Positions 33,200 through 43,734 of a stretch of DNA of 64,000 nt are shown piece by piece. Position numbers and translations under genes: made by a program. Each line of letters starts with the position of its first letter. The first letter of the stretch is position 1. The stretch is from JBCCGI01 sp039029355 (GTDB lineage: Bacteria; Planctomycetota; UBA1135; GCA-002686595): the NCBI GenBank assembly GCA_039029355.1, contig JBCCGI010000007.1, positions 1 to 64,000 on the forward strand. Reading direction: 5' to 3'. The notes under the pieces are model-generated. The model was not told the DNA's origin. It did no database searches and saw only the letters and a list, made by a program, of their open reading frames with translations.

Positions 33200-34561
33200 G
33201 TGACGCAGCGCGCCTCCACCCCACCGTCCGCCCTCCTGGCCCTCTTAGGGGCCGCCCTGGTCGCCGGGTGCGCCGAGCAGAGCTCCGAGGGCAAGGAAAC
33301 CGCCGTTCGTTCGGGAGCCCGACGGACCGAGGCACCGCGGGTCATCGCCGCCGAGGTCGAGCGCGACGAGATGGTGCGGTACCTGGAGACCACGACCAAG
33401 ATCGAGTCCGAGCGCGAGATCATGATCCTGCCCGAGACGGCGGGCATCGTGCTGCGGGTGCTGGCCGAGGAGGGCGACGTCGTGGATAGGGACGACGTGC
33501 TCTGCGTGCTCGACAGCCGCGACCAGGAGCTGGCCAAGCGCGACGCCGAGGTGGCGCTCCAGGAGGCCCAGGACGCCGCCCAGCAGCCCGAGCTGGACCG
33601 CGCCGAGGCCGACGCGCGGGTGACGTCGACCCTGCGCTCCTGGGAGCAGGCCCAGCGCGACCACGAGCGCGACCTGCGCCTCTTCGCCGACGACACGGTG
33701 GCCAGCCCGGTCTCGCAGCAGGCGATCGAGGCCAGCCGGTTGGCGATGGACACGGCCCAGTCGGACCACGAGCAGGCCAAGATCGCGCTGCAGAAGGTCG
33801 AGCTCGCCGAGCAGCAGGCCAAGACCGCGGTCGCGCGCGCCGAGGTGGCGCTGGCGCGCACGGAGTTCGCCCTGTCGCAGTGCACCGTCACGGCGCCCTT
33901 CCCCGGCATGATCGCCGAACGCTCGGTCCGCATCGGGCAGAGCGTGGGGCCGGCCGACTCGATCTACGTGCTGACCGACACCGAGAACATCCGCGCCGTG
34001 TTCTACCGCGCGCAGGAGGAGCTCGACCTCTTTCGCCCGCGCGCAGCGACGCGCGAGGGCGGCGAGGAGGCTCCGGTGGTCCTGACCTTCGAGGCGACCA
34101 CCGAGGCGATCCCGGGCGAGGTCTTCGCCGGCCGCGTGCTGCGCGTCAGCCCGACGATCGACCGCGACTCGGGCCAGTTCCGCGTCACCGGGGTGTTCGA
34201 GCGCTCGGGCGACCCGTCGGTCGAGCTCCTGCCGGGGATGTTGGTGCGGCTGCGCATCGCGACCGACCGGCACCCGGACGCGCTGGTGCTGCCCAAGCGC
34301 GCGGTGCGCCGCGAGGGCGAGCTGCCCTACGTGCTCCGCATCGACGACGACCGGACGATCGAGCGCATCGCCGTGCGCGAGGGCTATGAGGACGACGAGC
34401 GGGTCGAGATCGAGCCCGTGAACGGCGCGGGCCTCGCGGCCGGCGACCTCGTCGTCGCGGTTGGCAGCCGCGACCTGGAGAACGGTGACCCGGTGCGCGT
34501 CGAGGGCGAAGAGGACGGCACCGAGCCCGTCTCCACCGCCAGCGCCGCGACCGAGGGGTAG
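33200..34561 (+). CDS. RND efflux periplasmic adaptor (membrane fusion protein), lipoprotein
   Basis: A 453-residue periplasmic adaptor that links an RND pump to an outer-membrane channel. The lipobox LVAGC puts the lipidated cysteine at residue 24. The barrel-sandwich halves are visible as ILPETAGIVLRVLAEEGDVVDRDD and CTVTAPFPGMIAERSVRIGQSV, on each side of a long alpha-hairpin (about 110-220, rich in Ala, Glu, Gln). The beta-barrel region follows (VSPTIDRDSGQFRVTGVF, LLPGMLVRLRI). GTG start with GAGG six bases upstream. First gene of a three-gene operon with two RND pumps, 3 bases before the next start. No outer-membrane channel gene is present in the window. Confidence 0.92.
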   Translation: MTQRASTPPSALLALLGAALVAGCAEQSSEGKETAVRSGARRTEAPRVIAAEVERDEMVRYLETTTKIESEREIMILPETAGIVLRVLAEEGDVVDRDDVLCVLDSRDQELAKRDAEVALQEAQDAAQQPELDRAEADARVTSTLRSWEQAQRDHERDLRLFADDTVASPVSQQAIEASRLAMDTAQSDHEQAKIALQKVELAEQQAKTAVARAEVALARTEFALSQCTVTAPFPGMIAERSVRIGQSVGPADSIYVLTDTENIRAVFYRAQEELDLFRPRAATREGGEEAPVVLTFEATTEAIPGEVFAGRVLRVSPTIDRDSGQFRVTGVFERSGDPSVELLPGMLVRLRIATDRHPDALVLPKRAVRREGELPYVLRIDDDRTIERIAVREGYEDDERVEIEPVNGAGLAAGDLVVAVGSRDLENGDPVRVEGEEDGTEPVSTASAATEG

Positions 34562-34564
34562 CCC

Positions 34565-37500
34565 GTGGAACGGCTCGCCTTCGTCACGCGGCGCCCCGTC
34601 GCCATCACGATGTTCGTGCTGGCCCTCGCGGTGTTCGGCTTCGTGTCGCTCGCGAAGCTGCGCGTCGACCTGCTGCCGGAGATCAGCTACCCGACGCTCA
34701 CCGTCCGCACGACCTGGGCCGGGTCGGCGCCCGAGGACGTCGAGGAGCGCATCTCCGAGAAGGTGCAGGAGGCGCTGTCCACGCTCGACGACCTCGTGCG
34801 CTCGACGTCGATCAGCCGGGCCGGCGCCTCCGACGTGCTGCTGGACTTCGACTGGGGCACGCAGATGAGTTTCGCCGTGCAGGACGTGCGCGAGCGGCTC
34901 GACTCGGTCTTCCTGCCCGAAGGCGCCGAGCGGCCGCTGATCCTGCGTTACGACCCCAACCTCGACCCGATCCTGCGCATCGGCGTGCGCGCGCCGCCCG
35001 GCAAGGAGGCGCAGACGGACGAGGAGCGCGTGCAGGAGCTGATCCAGCTCCGCTACGTGGCCGAGAACCGGATCAAGCGCGAGCTGGAGGCGCTGGAAGG
35101 CGTGGCCGCGGTTCAGGTGCGCGGCGGGCTCCTCGAGGAGATCCGCGTCCGCATCGACCCCTACAAGCTCGCGGCGCAGAACATCGATCCCTCCGAGATC
35201 TCCACGCGCCTCGCCCAGGAGAACCTGAACGCCTCCGGCGGCTCGCTGCTCGAGGGCTCGACCGAGTACCTCGTGCGCACGCTGAACGAGTTCGTCACCG
35301 TCGACGAGATCGGGGCACTCCCGGTCGCGCGCCGCGGCAGCGCGGTCATCCGTATCGAGGATGTGGCCGACGTCGAGCGCACCTACGCCAAGCGCGAGGT
35401 CATCAGCCGCATCTCCGGCGGCGAGGCGGTCGAGATCGCGATCTACCGCGAAGCCGACGCCAACGTCGTGGCGCTGGCGCAGCGCGTGAAGGAGCGCATC
35501 TTCGGCACCGAGGAGCAGCAGCAGAAGGCCACCCAGCGCGAGGGCAAGGGCCAGGCCGAGTCGATGACCTTCAGCGAGCGCGAGGAGCTGGAGTTCCTCG
35601 CCTGGCGCCTGCGCAAGGAGGTCGACGTCGCGCTGCTGTCCGACCAGTCGACCTTCATCCGCGACGCGGTCAACGACGTTTGGAACGCGGCGCTCCTCGG
35701 CGCGCTGTTCTCGGTCGGCGTGATCCGCCTCTTCCTGCGGCGGCTGTCGGCGACCTTCATCATCGGCATCTCGATCCCGATCTCGATCATCGTCACGTTC
35801 GCGCCGATGTACATCGGCGGCGTCAGCCTCAACATCATGTCGCTGGGCGGGCTCGCGCTGGGCGTGGGGATGCTGGTCGACAACGCGATCGTCGTGCTCG
35901 AGTCGATCACGCGCTGCCGCGAAGAGGGCGACGACCTGCAGAGCGCCGCGGTGCGCGGCGTATCCGAGGTTGCCGGCGCGGTCACCGCCTCGACGCTGAC
36001 CACCATCGCCGTGTTCGCGCCGATCGTCTTCGTGACCGGAATCGCGGGGCAGATCTTCGGCGACCAGGCGCTGACGGTCGTCACCTCGCTGCTCGTGTCG
36101 CTGCTGGTCGCGATCCTGTTCATCCCGATGCTGGCCTCGCGGCGCGTGCTGATGCAGGTGCCGGGCGAGGCCGGGAGCGGCGCGGACGAGGGTCGGGCAA
36201 AGCCCGCTGCGCCCGCGCCGCGCCCGCCGCTGGGTGAGGGGCTGGAGTGGAGCCTCGGGAGCTTCGTGCCGAGCACGCTCACGCTGCTGGGCCGGCTGCT
36301 GCTGCTCGTCGGCGGAACGCTGGTGTTCGGCCTGGTGGCGCTCGTCTTCGGCGGCGCGTACCGCCTGGCGGTGCTCGTGCTGCGCCCGACGGTCGGGTTC
36401 GCCTTCCAGGTGGTTTGGGGCGCGATCGAGCGCGCCTACGCGCCCGCCCTGCGCGGCGCGGTGCGCCATCCGTTCCTGGTCATCGCGGTCTCGGCGGGGC
36501 TGCTGTGGGCCGCGTGGCAGCGCACGCCGCACCTCGGCGTCGAGCTCCTGCCGGAGATCCACCAGGGCGAGTTCACGGCCTTCTGCAAGCTGGGCATCGG
36601 CAGCCCGCTGGAGGCGACCGACGACGTGCTCGCGCGCCTCGACCGCCAGGTGCGCCGGCTCGAAGGCATCGAGACGACCGCGCTGACGGTCGGCGTCGAG
36701 AAAGAGACGCTGACGCGCGAGATCGAAGGGGCGCACACCGCGCGGCTGTCCGTCCGGCTCACGCCCGAGGCGTCGACGCCCGAGCGCGAGATCGCGCTCG
36801 CCGCGGAGGTGCGCGCGCTGATCGCAACCGATCCGGCCGTACGCTCGGTCGAGATCGAGCGGCCGACGCCGTTCGCGCTCGAGTCGCCGATCGCGGTCGA
36901 GGTGCGGGGCTACGACCTCGAGCTGTTGGAAGAGGTCGCGCGCGAGGTCGAGCGCCGGCTCTCGACGCTCGAAACGCTCACCGACGTGCGCACCACCCTG
37001 CGGCCGGGCCACCCCGAGGCGCGGATCACCTTCGACCGCGAGAAGACGCTCGAGCTGGGGCTCGACCTGAATCAGGCCTCGAGCCTCGTACGCGACACCG
37101 TGCTCGGCAACGTCAGCACGCGCTTCAACGAGGGCGACGAGCGCATCGACGTGCGCGTGATCGGCGACGAGGTGGTCCTGTCGACGCTGCAGGATGTGCT
37201 CGACCTGCCGGTCAACCCCTCGGCCGACAACCCGGTCCCGCTGCGTGCCGTGGCGAGCGTCGAGACCGTGCAGGGACCGGCCGAGATCCGGCGCATCAAG
37301 AACAGCCGCGCGATCGTGATCAGCGCCGCGGGTGCGGGCCTCGACCTGGGCGGCATCGCAGCCGACATCGACGCGGCCCTGGCGACGATGGACGTGCCCG
37401 ACGACGTCACGGTCGACCTCGGCGGCCAGAAGCGCGAGATGGACGAGGCCCAGGGCAGCATGCGCTTCGCGCTGCTCCTCGCGGTCTTCCTCGTCTACGT

Positions 37501-38009
37501 GGTGATGGCCAGCCAGTTCGAGTCGCTGCTGCAGCCGCTGGTCATCCTGCTGACCGTGCCGCTGGCGGGGATCGGCGTGGTATTCGCACTCGACCTGCTC
37601 GACGTGCCGCTGTCGGTCGTCGTGTTCATCGGCCTGATCATGCTGGCCGGAATCGTGGTCAACAACGCGATCGTGCTGATCGACCGCATCAACCAGATGC
37701 GCGCCCGCGGCATGGACTACGAGGCGGCCGTGCTCGAAGCCGGGCACGCGCGCCTGCGCCCCATCCTGATGACGACGACCACGACGGCCCTGGGCCTGCT
37801 GCCGCTGACGGGCTGGCTCGCGGGGCATCCCGGTGGTGGGCGCGCTGGGCTCGGGCGAGGGCGCGGAGCTCCGCGCGCCGATGGCGATCGCCGTGATCTC
37901 GGGGTTGGTGACCTCGACGCTGCTGACGCTGCTGGTCATACCCACCGCCTACACGATCCTCTGTAAACTCGGCCTGGCCCGCCGCGAGGAGCCGATCCAT
38001 GGCAGCTGA
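34565..38009 (+). CDS. RND efflux transporter (HAE1-like), with a +1 frameshift near the 3' end
   Basis: A 12-TM proton-driven efflux pump of the AcrB/HAE1 superfamily. FVTRRPVAITMFVLAL and LRVDLLPEISYPTLTV open the protein; ALGVGMLVDNAIVVLESI is the TM4 signature with the proton-relay Asp. The original frame runs to 37966, but after about 37825 it turns into Gly/Arg/Ala-rich sequence. The correct RND C-terminus (PMAIAVISGLVTSTLL, LVIPTAYTIL) is encoded one frame over and ends at TGA 38007-38009. A run of four G at 37822-37825, where three would keep the frame (GCG GGC ATC), marks the extra base. The corrected product is 1147 residues and would overlap the next gene by 11 bases. Whether this is a real mutation or a homopolymer error cannot be told. 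Confidence 0.88.
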
Positions 38010-41000
38010 ACCGACGCTTCAACCGCTCGACCTTCCGCCCTCCGAGGGCGGGCCGCTGGACGGCGGGCTCTTCGAGGGCACCGTGCGCCGCCCGGTCGCG
38101 CTGATGGTGATCTTCGCGACGCTGATCGTGATCGGCGTGATCGCCTACCGGCAGATCCCGGTGCAGATGGTGCCGGACGGCTGGACGGCGCCGCAGCTCT
38201 GGCTCGGCATCCCCCACCCCGGCGCCGACGCCGAGGAGAACGAGGAGAAGGTCGCGCGCGTCGTCGAGGAGCAGCTGCGCACGCTCGCCGGCGTCGAGGG
38301 CTACGAGAGCTGGTCCGAGGACGGCTGGATCGAGATGAACATCGACTTCGACTCGTCGATGGACATGGACCTCGCCAAGGCCGAGGTACGCGACCGCATC
38401 GAGCGCGCGCGGCCGATGATGCCCGACACCGTCGACCGGGTGTACATCTGGTCGGAGGACGGCAGCCAGATGCCGATCGCCTTCTTCGGGATCCTGCACC
38501 CGGGCGACTCGGCGCGGACCGACTACCTGATGGACAAGATCGTGATCCCCCGCATCGAGGCGGTGCAGGGGGTCAGCAAGGTCGACGTCTGGGGCGTGCT
38601 GCAGGACTCCGTGCGCATCCTCCTCGACGAGGAGAAGGTCGTCGCCCAGAACCTGAACCTGGGCGAGCTGATCGGGCGGATGATGCAGGACAACTTCGCC
38701 CAGCCCCTGGGCGAGGTCGACGACGGCGGGCGCGAGATCATCCTGCGCAGCGACATGCGCTTCCGCACGCTGGAAGAGATCGCCGACTACCCCCTGGGCA
38801 ACGGCCTGCGCATCCGCGACGTGGGCGAGGTGCGCCGGGTGAAGAGCGTGCGCAACATGCTGTCGCGCATCGACGGCTCGTACTCGTACTTCGGCGTCGC
38901 CAGGAAGGACTCCGAGTCCAACGTCGTCGACACCTCGCACAACCTGCAGGCGGCGATCGCCGAGCTGGAGGCCGACCCGCGCCTCGCCGGCGAGTTCAAG
39001 TTCATCAACTTCTTCATGCAGGGCGACCTGATCGAGTCGTCCCTGGCCCAGCTGCGCGAGACGGCGATCTGGGGCGGCGTACTGTCGCTCGTCGTGCTGT
39101 TCGTGTTCCTGCGGCGCGTGCGCCTCACGCTGTGCGTCGCGTGCTCGATCCCGGTCTCCGCCCTGATGGCGGTGGCGTGGGAGCGCTTCACCGGCGGCTC
39201 GTTCAACCTGCTGACGATGTGCGGCATCACGCTGGGCATCGGCATGCTGGTCGACAACTCGGTCGTGGTGATCGAGAACATCGCGCGCGTGCGGCAGGAC
39301 GGCACCAGCCCGCTGCGCGCCGCGGCGGTCGGCACGCGCCAGATCGCGCTGGCCGTGACGCTCGCGACGATGACGACGGTGGTCGTGTTCCTGCCGCTGA
39401 TCTTCATGACCGGCGAGCCCATCCTGCGGGTGATCTTCGGCGGCATCGGCATCCCGCTGTGCGTCAGCCTGGTCTTCAGCCTGCTCGTCGCGGTGGTCTT
39501 CCTGCCGGTGATCTCGGCCCGCATTCTCGGTCCGCGGCCGGCCTGGCTCGTGCGCGGCTCCTCGGCGGTCGCGCCGCTGACGCGGCTGCCGGTCCGGCTC
39601 ATCGCCTACGTGGTCGGTGGCCTGCGCGCCGCGTGGCACGGCTTGCTCGGGCTCGTCTCCTGGGCCAACCGCGGCGCGGTGTCTGTCGCGGCGCCGCTGC
39701 GCTTCGTCCTCGCCGCTGGGGTCGTGGCCCTGGCGGTGTTCGGCTGGATGCGCCTCGCGCCGTCCTTCGAGACCGGCGAGAGCCTCCGTCCCTTCGGCGT
39801 GCTGCCCTCGGCCGCGGAGAAGAGCGCGCCCGAGATCCTCGGCCCGAAGCTGCTGATCCCGGCGGTGCTGTTCGTCGGGCTGGCGCTCGTGGGCCTCCCG
39901 CGCTGGCGCCGGCGCGCGCCTCAACCTCCGGAGCGCCCGGCGCGCTTCGTCCCCGCGGGCGACTCGCTGCTCGACATGGTCGTGGCGCTGAACCGCCGCC
40001 TGGTGGGCTGGACGCTCGAGCACCGCTTCGCCGCCGTACTCGTCGCAATCGGCGCCTTCGCCACCATCTGGGTCCCGCTCGACCGCAACACGGTGACCGC
40101 CTTCGGCGAGGATCCGTCGACCGAGTCCGCCCGCTTCCGCGTGCAGTTCGACACCGACTTCACGCTGCGCGAGGCCGAAGACGAGCTGGCGGTCTACGAG
40201 CGCTACCTCGACGACAACAAGGAGCGTCTCGGCTTCGACCACTGGTCCAACCGCTTCGACGACCGCGGCGCGAGCATCTCGGTGTACTTCGACCAGCGGC
40301 AGCTGCCCGACAAGATCGACGAGATCGAGCGGGACCTCAAAGCGAACCTCCCGCGGGTGCCGGGGCACCGCCTGAGGTTCTACGACGACTCCGAGTCGAC
40401 CGCGCGCAGCAAGACGATCACGGCCTTCCGCATCACCGGCCCGGACTCCGGCATGCTCGAGCGCCTCGGCCTCGAGGCGAAGCGGCTGCTCGAAGACGTC
40501 CCCGGGCTGAAGGGCGTCAGCACGCCGCGCGAGACCGCGCCCGACCAGGTGCGGGTTGAGATCGACCGCGACCTGGCGCAGGAGATGGGGCTCGACACCG
40601 ACTCGGTGCAGCAGACGATCTCCTACGTGCTGCGCGGCTTCGCGCTCCCCCGCTACCAGGAGGAGGGCCGCGACGTCCCGCTCCAGATCGAGTACGACGA
40701 GGAGAAGGTCGCCGGGCTCGCGTCGCTCAAGGACCTCGGCGTCTGGTCGGGTAGCGGCGTCGTGCCGCTCTCCTCGTTCAGCGAGCTGTCGTTCGCCAAG
40801 GGCTCGCACAGCATCCACCGCCGCAACGGCCGCACCAGCTTCACGCTGACCGGCGAGGTCGAGGACCCGCTGCGGCTGCTCGAGGTCACCGACGCGGGCA
40901 ACCGCGCCCTGGCTCAGCTCGACCTGCCGCGCGGCTATGAGGTCGACCTGGCCGACTCCGCGCGCGAGCGGCAGGAGGCCGAGTTCGGCGAGCTGCTGAA

Positions 41001-41595
41001 CGCCTTCCTGCTGTCGGTGGTGCTCGTCTTCCTCTTGATGGGCATCCTCTTCGAGTCGATGCTGCTGCCGTTCTCGGTGCTCTTCACGATCCCCTTCGCG
41101 GTGCTCGGCGCGATGTGGACGCTGCTGCTCACCGGCACGCCGATGGACTCGATGGGCTGGATCGGGATCATCATCCTGGCCGGCGTCGTCGTGAACAACG
41201 GCATCGTGCTGATCGATCGCATCCACCGCCTGGCGGCGCAGGGGCTGGAGCGCCGCGACGCCGTGCTGCTCGGCTGCGGGCAGCGGGTGCGGCCGGTGCT
41301 CATGACGGCGCTGACGACCGTGTGCGGCCTGATCCCGATGGCGATGGCACAGCCGACGAGCGACGGCATCGACTACCGCGCGCTCGCGACCATCGTGGCC
41401 GGCGGGCTGGTGACCAGCACCTTCTTCACGCTTTGGGTCGTGCCGCTCGCCTACACCGTGCTCGACGACCTCGGGCGCGCGATGGCCGGCTACGTGCGCT
41501 GGTGGGGCACGCTCTCGCGGCGCGTGCGGAGGGTCGACCTGGACCTCGACGGAGACTCCGACGGCGACCTTCCGGCCGCCGCCGACCACGCGTAG
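37999..41595 (+). CDS. RND efflux transporter, second pump of the operon
   Basis: A 1198-residue RND permease. The start MAAEPTLQPLDLPPSEGG is an unusually long polar N-terminus before the first membrane segment (ALMVIFATLIVIGVIAYRQIP). GITLGIGMLVDNSVVVIENI is the TM4 proton-relay signature, and GWIGIIILAGVVVNNGIVLIDR (cited in part: ILAGVVVNNGIVLIDR) is the TM10 block. An extra hydrophobic section lies in the middle (about residues 530-640), joining the two RND halves. It overlaps the corrected end of the first pump. Two pumps behind one adaptor suggests a heteromeric MdtBC-like complex; that is inference. Confidence 0.92.
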   Translation: MAAEPTLQPLDLPPSEGGPLDGGLFEGTVRRPVALMVIFATLIVIGVIAYRQIPVQMVPDGWTAPQLWLGIPHPGADAEENEEKVARVVEEQLRTLAGVEGYESWSEDGWIEMNIDFDSSMDMDLAKAEVRDRIERARPMMPDTVDRVYIWSEDGSQMPIAFFGILHPGDSARTDYLMDKIVIPRIEAVQGVSKVDVWGVLQDSVRILLDEEKVVAQNLNLGELIGRMMQDNFAQPLGEVDDGGREIILRSDMRFRTLEEIADYPLGNGLRIRDVGEVRRVKSVRNMLSRIDGSYSYFGVARKDSESNVVDTSHNLQAAIAELEADPRLAGEFKFINFFMQGDLIESSLAQLRETAIWGGVLSLVVLFVFLRRVRLTLCVACSIPVSALMAVAWERFTGGSFNLLTMCGITLGIGMLVDNSVVVIENIARVRQDGTSPLRAAAVGTRQIALAVTLATMTTVVVFLPLIFMTGEPILRVIFGGIGIPLCVSLVFSLLVAVVFLPVISARILGPRPAWLVRGSSAVAPLTRLPVRLIAYVVGGLRAAWHGLLGLVSWANRGAVSVAAPLRFVLAAGVVALAVFGWMRLAPSFETGESLRPFGVLPSAAEKSAPEILGPKLLIPAVLFVGLALVGLPRWRRRAPQPPERPARFVPAGDSLLDMVVALNRRLVGWTLEHRFAAVLVAIGAFATIWVPLDRNTVTAFGEDPSTESARFRVQFDTDFTLREAEDELAVYERYLDDNKERLGFDHWSNRFDDRGASISVYFDQRQLPDKIDEIERDLKANLPRVPGHRLRFYDDSESTARSKTITAFRITGPDSGMLERLGLEAKRLLEDVPGLKGVSTPRETAPDQVRVEIDRDLAQEMGLDTDSVQQTISYVLRGFALPRYQEEGRDVPLQIEYDEEKVAGLASLKDLGVWSGSGVVPLSSFSELSFAKGSHSIHRRNGRTSFTLTGEVEDPLRLLEVTDAGNRALAQLDLPRGYEVDLADSARERQEAEFGELLNAFLLSVVLVFLLMGILFESMLLPFSVLFTIPFAVLGAMWTLLLTGTPMDSMGWIGIIILAGVVVNNGIVLIDRIHRLAAQGLERRDAVLLGCGQRVRPVLMTALTTVCGLIPMAMAQPTSDGIDYRALATIVAGGLVTSTFFTLWVVPLAYTVLDDLGRAMAGYVRWWGTLSRRVRRVDLDLDGDSDGDLPAAADHA

Positions 41596-41610
41596 CGCCC
41601 GGCGCGGCCC

Positions 41611-41640
41611 CGCCGCCCCAGGCGGCGGAAAAACCGCCGC
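41611..41640 (+). promoter_or_regulatory. Two overlapping, mutually exclusive hairpins before ribH
   Basis: CGCCGC (41611-41616) can pair with GCGGCG (41622-41627), or the overlapping GCGGCGG (41622-41628) can pair with CCGCCGC (41634-41640) around an AAAAA loop. Only one can form at a time. They lie just after the second RND gene stop and 110 bases before ribH, so they may end the efflux transcript. No flavin (RFN) riboswitch consensus was found in the 154-base gap. Confidence 0.35.
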
Positions 41641-41749
41641 GAGAATCTCCCCCTCCGGGGATCCCCTTCCAACCCCTCCGCGACAGCGGCTACACTTCCG
41701 GCCAGGCTCCGCGCGTGGGGCCGATGTCCCTCCGATCCTTTCCAAAGCC

Positions 41750-42268
41750 ATGTCCCTCGGCCAAACGGACCGCCCCCAGCCGCTGCGTCTCCGCCCCCAC
41801 ACCGGGGTGGCCGCGGTGGTCTCCACGTACCACGAGGAGCTGACCGGCGGCATGTTCGAGTCCGCGCGCGAGACGCTGCTCGCGGCCGGGCTCGCCGAGG
41901 ACCGGCTGGCACGCATCGACGTGCCGGGCGCCTACGAGCTGCCGGTGGTCGCCCAGCGGCTCGCGGAGCGCGAGGACGTGGACGCCGTGCTGTGCTTCGG
42001 GCTGGTGCTGAAGGGCGAGACCGAACACGACCGCTACATCGCGGGCGCCGTCGCCGACGGCCTGATGCGTATCTCGCTCGAGACGCGCAAGCCGGTGCTG
42101 TTCGGAGTGCTCACCTGCGGCACGCTCGAACAAGCCCAGGCCCGCGCACGGCGCGCGAGCGCGGGCGGGCTCGACAAGGGTCATGAGGTCGCGCGGGCCG
42201 CCATCCTGGCGCTCGACGCTCTGGAACGGACCGGCGGCGCCCTCCGTGGCGCGGAGGCGAATCGATGA
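41750..42268 (+). CDS. ribH: 6,7-dimethyl-8-ribityllumazine synthase
   Basis: Catalyses the penultimate step of riboflavin synthesis, joining the pyrimidine intermediate with 3,4-dihydroxy-2-butanone 4-phosphate. 172 residues, the usual size, forming the standard flavodoxin-like fold that assembles into pentamers or 60-mers. VPGAYELPVVAQRLA, CFGLVLKGETEHDRYIAGAV and VLTCGTLEQAQARA match the three substrate-binding blocks; the catalytic His is in ETEHDRY (usual form ETPHF). KGHEVARAAI is the conserved last helix. Its stop overlaps the nusB start (ATGA). The ribH-nusB pairing is a common bacterial gene order. Confidence 0.93.
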   Translation: MSLGQTDRPQPLRLRPHTGVAAVVSTYHEELTGGMFESARETLLAAGLAEDRLARIDVPGAYELPVVAQRLAEREDVDAVLCFGLVLKGETEHDRYIAGAVADGLMRISLETRKPVLFGVLTCGTLEQAQARARRASAGGLDKGHEVARAAILALDALERTGGALRGAEANR

Positions 42269-42714
42269 AGAAGCGCACGCGTTCCCGCGAGCTCACGCTC
42301 CAGTTCCTCTACATGCTCGACCTGCGTGGCCCTGAGTTCCTGGCGGAGGTCGAGGAGTTCCTGCGCGAGGAAGAGCCCGACGCCGCGGCGCGCGAGTTCG
42401 CGCTGCACCTGATCCGCGGCACGGCGGAGAACCTCGAAGACATCAACGAGATCATCCGCAAGATCGCCCAGAACTGGGATATCGAGCGCATGGCCGTCAT
42501 CGACCGCAACGTGCTGCGCATGGCGACGTACGAGCTCGTCCACCGCCCCGACATTCCGCCGAAAGTGTCGATCAACGAGGCGATCGAGCTGGGCAAGCGC
42601 TACTCGACGCAGAACTCGGGCGGCTTCATCAACGGCGTACTCGACCGCATCAAGGACGGCTTCGCCGCGCCTCGCAACGAGAAGGCCGCGGGCGTCGAGG
42701 CCGGCGACGCCTAG
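42265..42714 (+). CDS. nusB: Transcription antitermination factor NusB
   Basis: A 149-residue all-helical RNA-binding protein that, with NusE, helps RNA polymerase read through rRNA operons. SRELTLQFLYMLDL is the N-terminal block, NWDIERMAVIDRNVLRMATYEL the central one and KVSINEAIELGKRYSTQNSGGFINGVLD (read here in parts: INEAIELGKRYS, SGGFINGVLD) the C-terminal signature. Length is typical. Its ATG overlaps the ribH stop by four bases, and ftsY starts 21 bases after its stop, so ribH-nusB-ftsY form one transcript. Confidence 0.94.
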   Translation: MKKRTRSRELTLQFLYMLDLRGPEFLAEVEEFLREEEPDAAAREFALHLIRGTAENLEDINEIIRKIAQNWDIERMAVIDRNVLRMATYELVHRPDIPPKVSINEAIELGKRYSTQNSGGFINGVLDRIKDGFAAPRNEKAAGVEAGDA

Positions 42715-42735
42715 TCCTCCTCCATCGGAACGAAC

Positions 42736-43656
42736 ATGGGCTTGCTCGATCGTCTAAAGACGCGCCTAACGCGCACGCGCGAGAAGCTGTCCGACGGCAT
42801 CTCCGGCCTCTTCCGCGGCGGACGGCCGATCGACGCGGAGATGCTGGGCGAGCTGGAAGAGCTGCTCTACACCTCCGACCTCGGTCCGATGGCCAGCGAG
42901 GTCGTCGAGGACCTCGGCCGGCTGCACGCGCGCGGCGAGATCCAGGGCGAGCAGGACGTGCGCGACGCGCTGCGCGGCTACCTGACCGCGAACCTGCAGG
43001 AGGAGAGCGAGGAGCTGATCCCCCGCAACGAGGACGGCTCGCCGTTCGTGATCCTGATCGTCGGTGTCAACGGGTCCGGCAAGACCACGTCGATCGCCAA
43101 GCTCGCCCACCGCTTCACCGAGGCCGGCCACCGCGTGCTGGTCGGCGCCTGCGACACCTACCGCGCCGCCGCGTCGGACCAGCTCCACATCTGGGCCGAC
43201 CGCAGCGGCGTCGAGATCGTGAAGAAGGGCGAGGGCGCCGACCCGGCCGCCGTCGCCTACGAGGCCGTCGAGAGCGCCGACGTGCTCGGCTACGACGTCG
43301 TGCTGCTGGACACGGCCGGACGCCTGCACACCCAGAAGAACCTGATGGAGGAGCTCTCGAAGATCCGGCGCGTGGTCTCGAAGCGCCTGCCGGGGGCTCC
43401 GCACGAGGTGTGGCTCGTCATGGACGGCACGAACGGCCAGAACGCGATCCAGCAGGCCAAGCTGTTCCGCGAAGCGGTCGAGCTGACCGGGCTCGTGGTG
43501 GCCAAGCTGGACGGCACCGCGCGCGGCGGCGCGATCTTCGGCATCACGCGCGAGCTCGAGCTCCCCGTACGCTACGTCGGCACCGGCGAGTCGATGGAGC
43601 TGCTCGAGGTCTTCCACCCCGAGTCCTTCGTCGACGCCATCGTCGCCGCGCGCTAG
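42736..43656 (+). CDS. ftsY: Signal recognition particle receptor FtsY
   Basis: The GTPase that receives SRP-ribosome complexes at the inner membrane. 306 residues: a helical N domain (1-95, with a short amphipathic start MGLLDRLKTRLTRTREKL and no long acidic A domain), then the NG GTPase. GVNGSGKTTSIAKLA is the P-loop (110-118), DTYRAAASDQL and LLDTAGRLH are the insertion-box and G3 motifs, AKLDGTARGG is G4-G5, and GTGESMELLEVFHPESFV closes the protein. This short form is common outside the enterobacteria. Third gene of the ribH operon. Confidence 0.95.
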   Translation: MGLLDRLKTRLTRTREKLSDGISGLFRGGRPIDAEMLGELEELLYTSDLGPMASEVVEDLGRLHARGEIQGEQDVRDALRGYLTANLQEESEELIPRNEDGSPFVILIVGVNGSGKTTSIAKLAHRFTEAGHRVLVGACDTYRAAASDQLHIWADRSGVEIVKKGEGADPAAVAYEAVESADVLGYDVVLLDTAGRLHTQKNLMEELSKIRRVVSKRLPGAPHEVWLVMDGTNGQNAIQQAKLFREAVELTGLVVAKLDGTARGGAIFGITRELELPVRYVGTGESMELLEVFHPESFVDAIVAAR

Positions 43657-43734
43657 GAGCCGGCCCGAGTCCGGCCGCCGCCCGGGAAGGAAAGCTTGCA
43701 CCGGTCGTCGGAGGCGGTGAGCCTCTAGCAGCCC

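Noticed and set aside
33245..37945. A 1566-residue open frame on the minus strand across the adaptor and first RND pump
   Set aside because: It is antisense to two strongly recognised genes, is Arg/His/Asp-rich low-complexity sequence without any motif, and exists only because of high G+C codon usage.
41596..41749. A flavin (RFN) riboswitch before ribH
   Set aside because: The conserved RFN blocks are absent; only two short alternative hairpins are present.
37936..41916. A 1326-residue minus-strand open frame across the second RND pump
   Set aside because: Same reason: antisense, extreme Arg/His/Glu composition, no domain.
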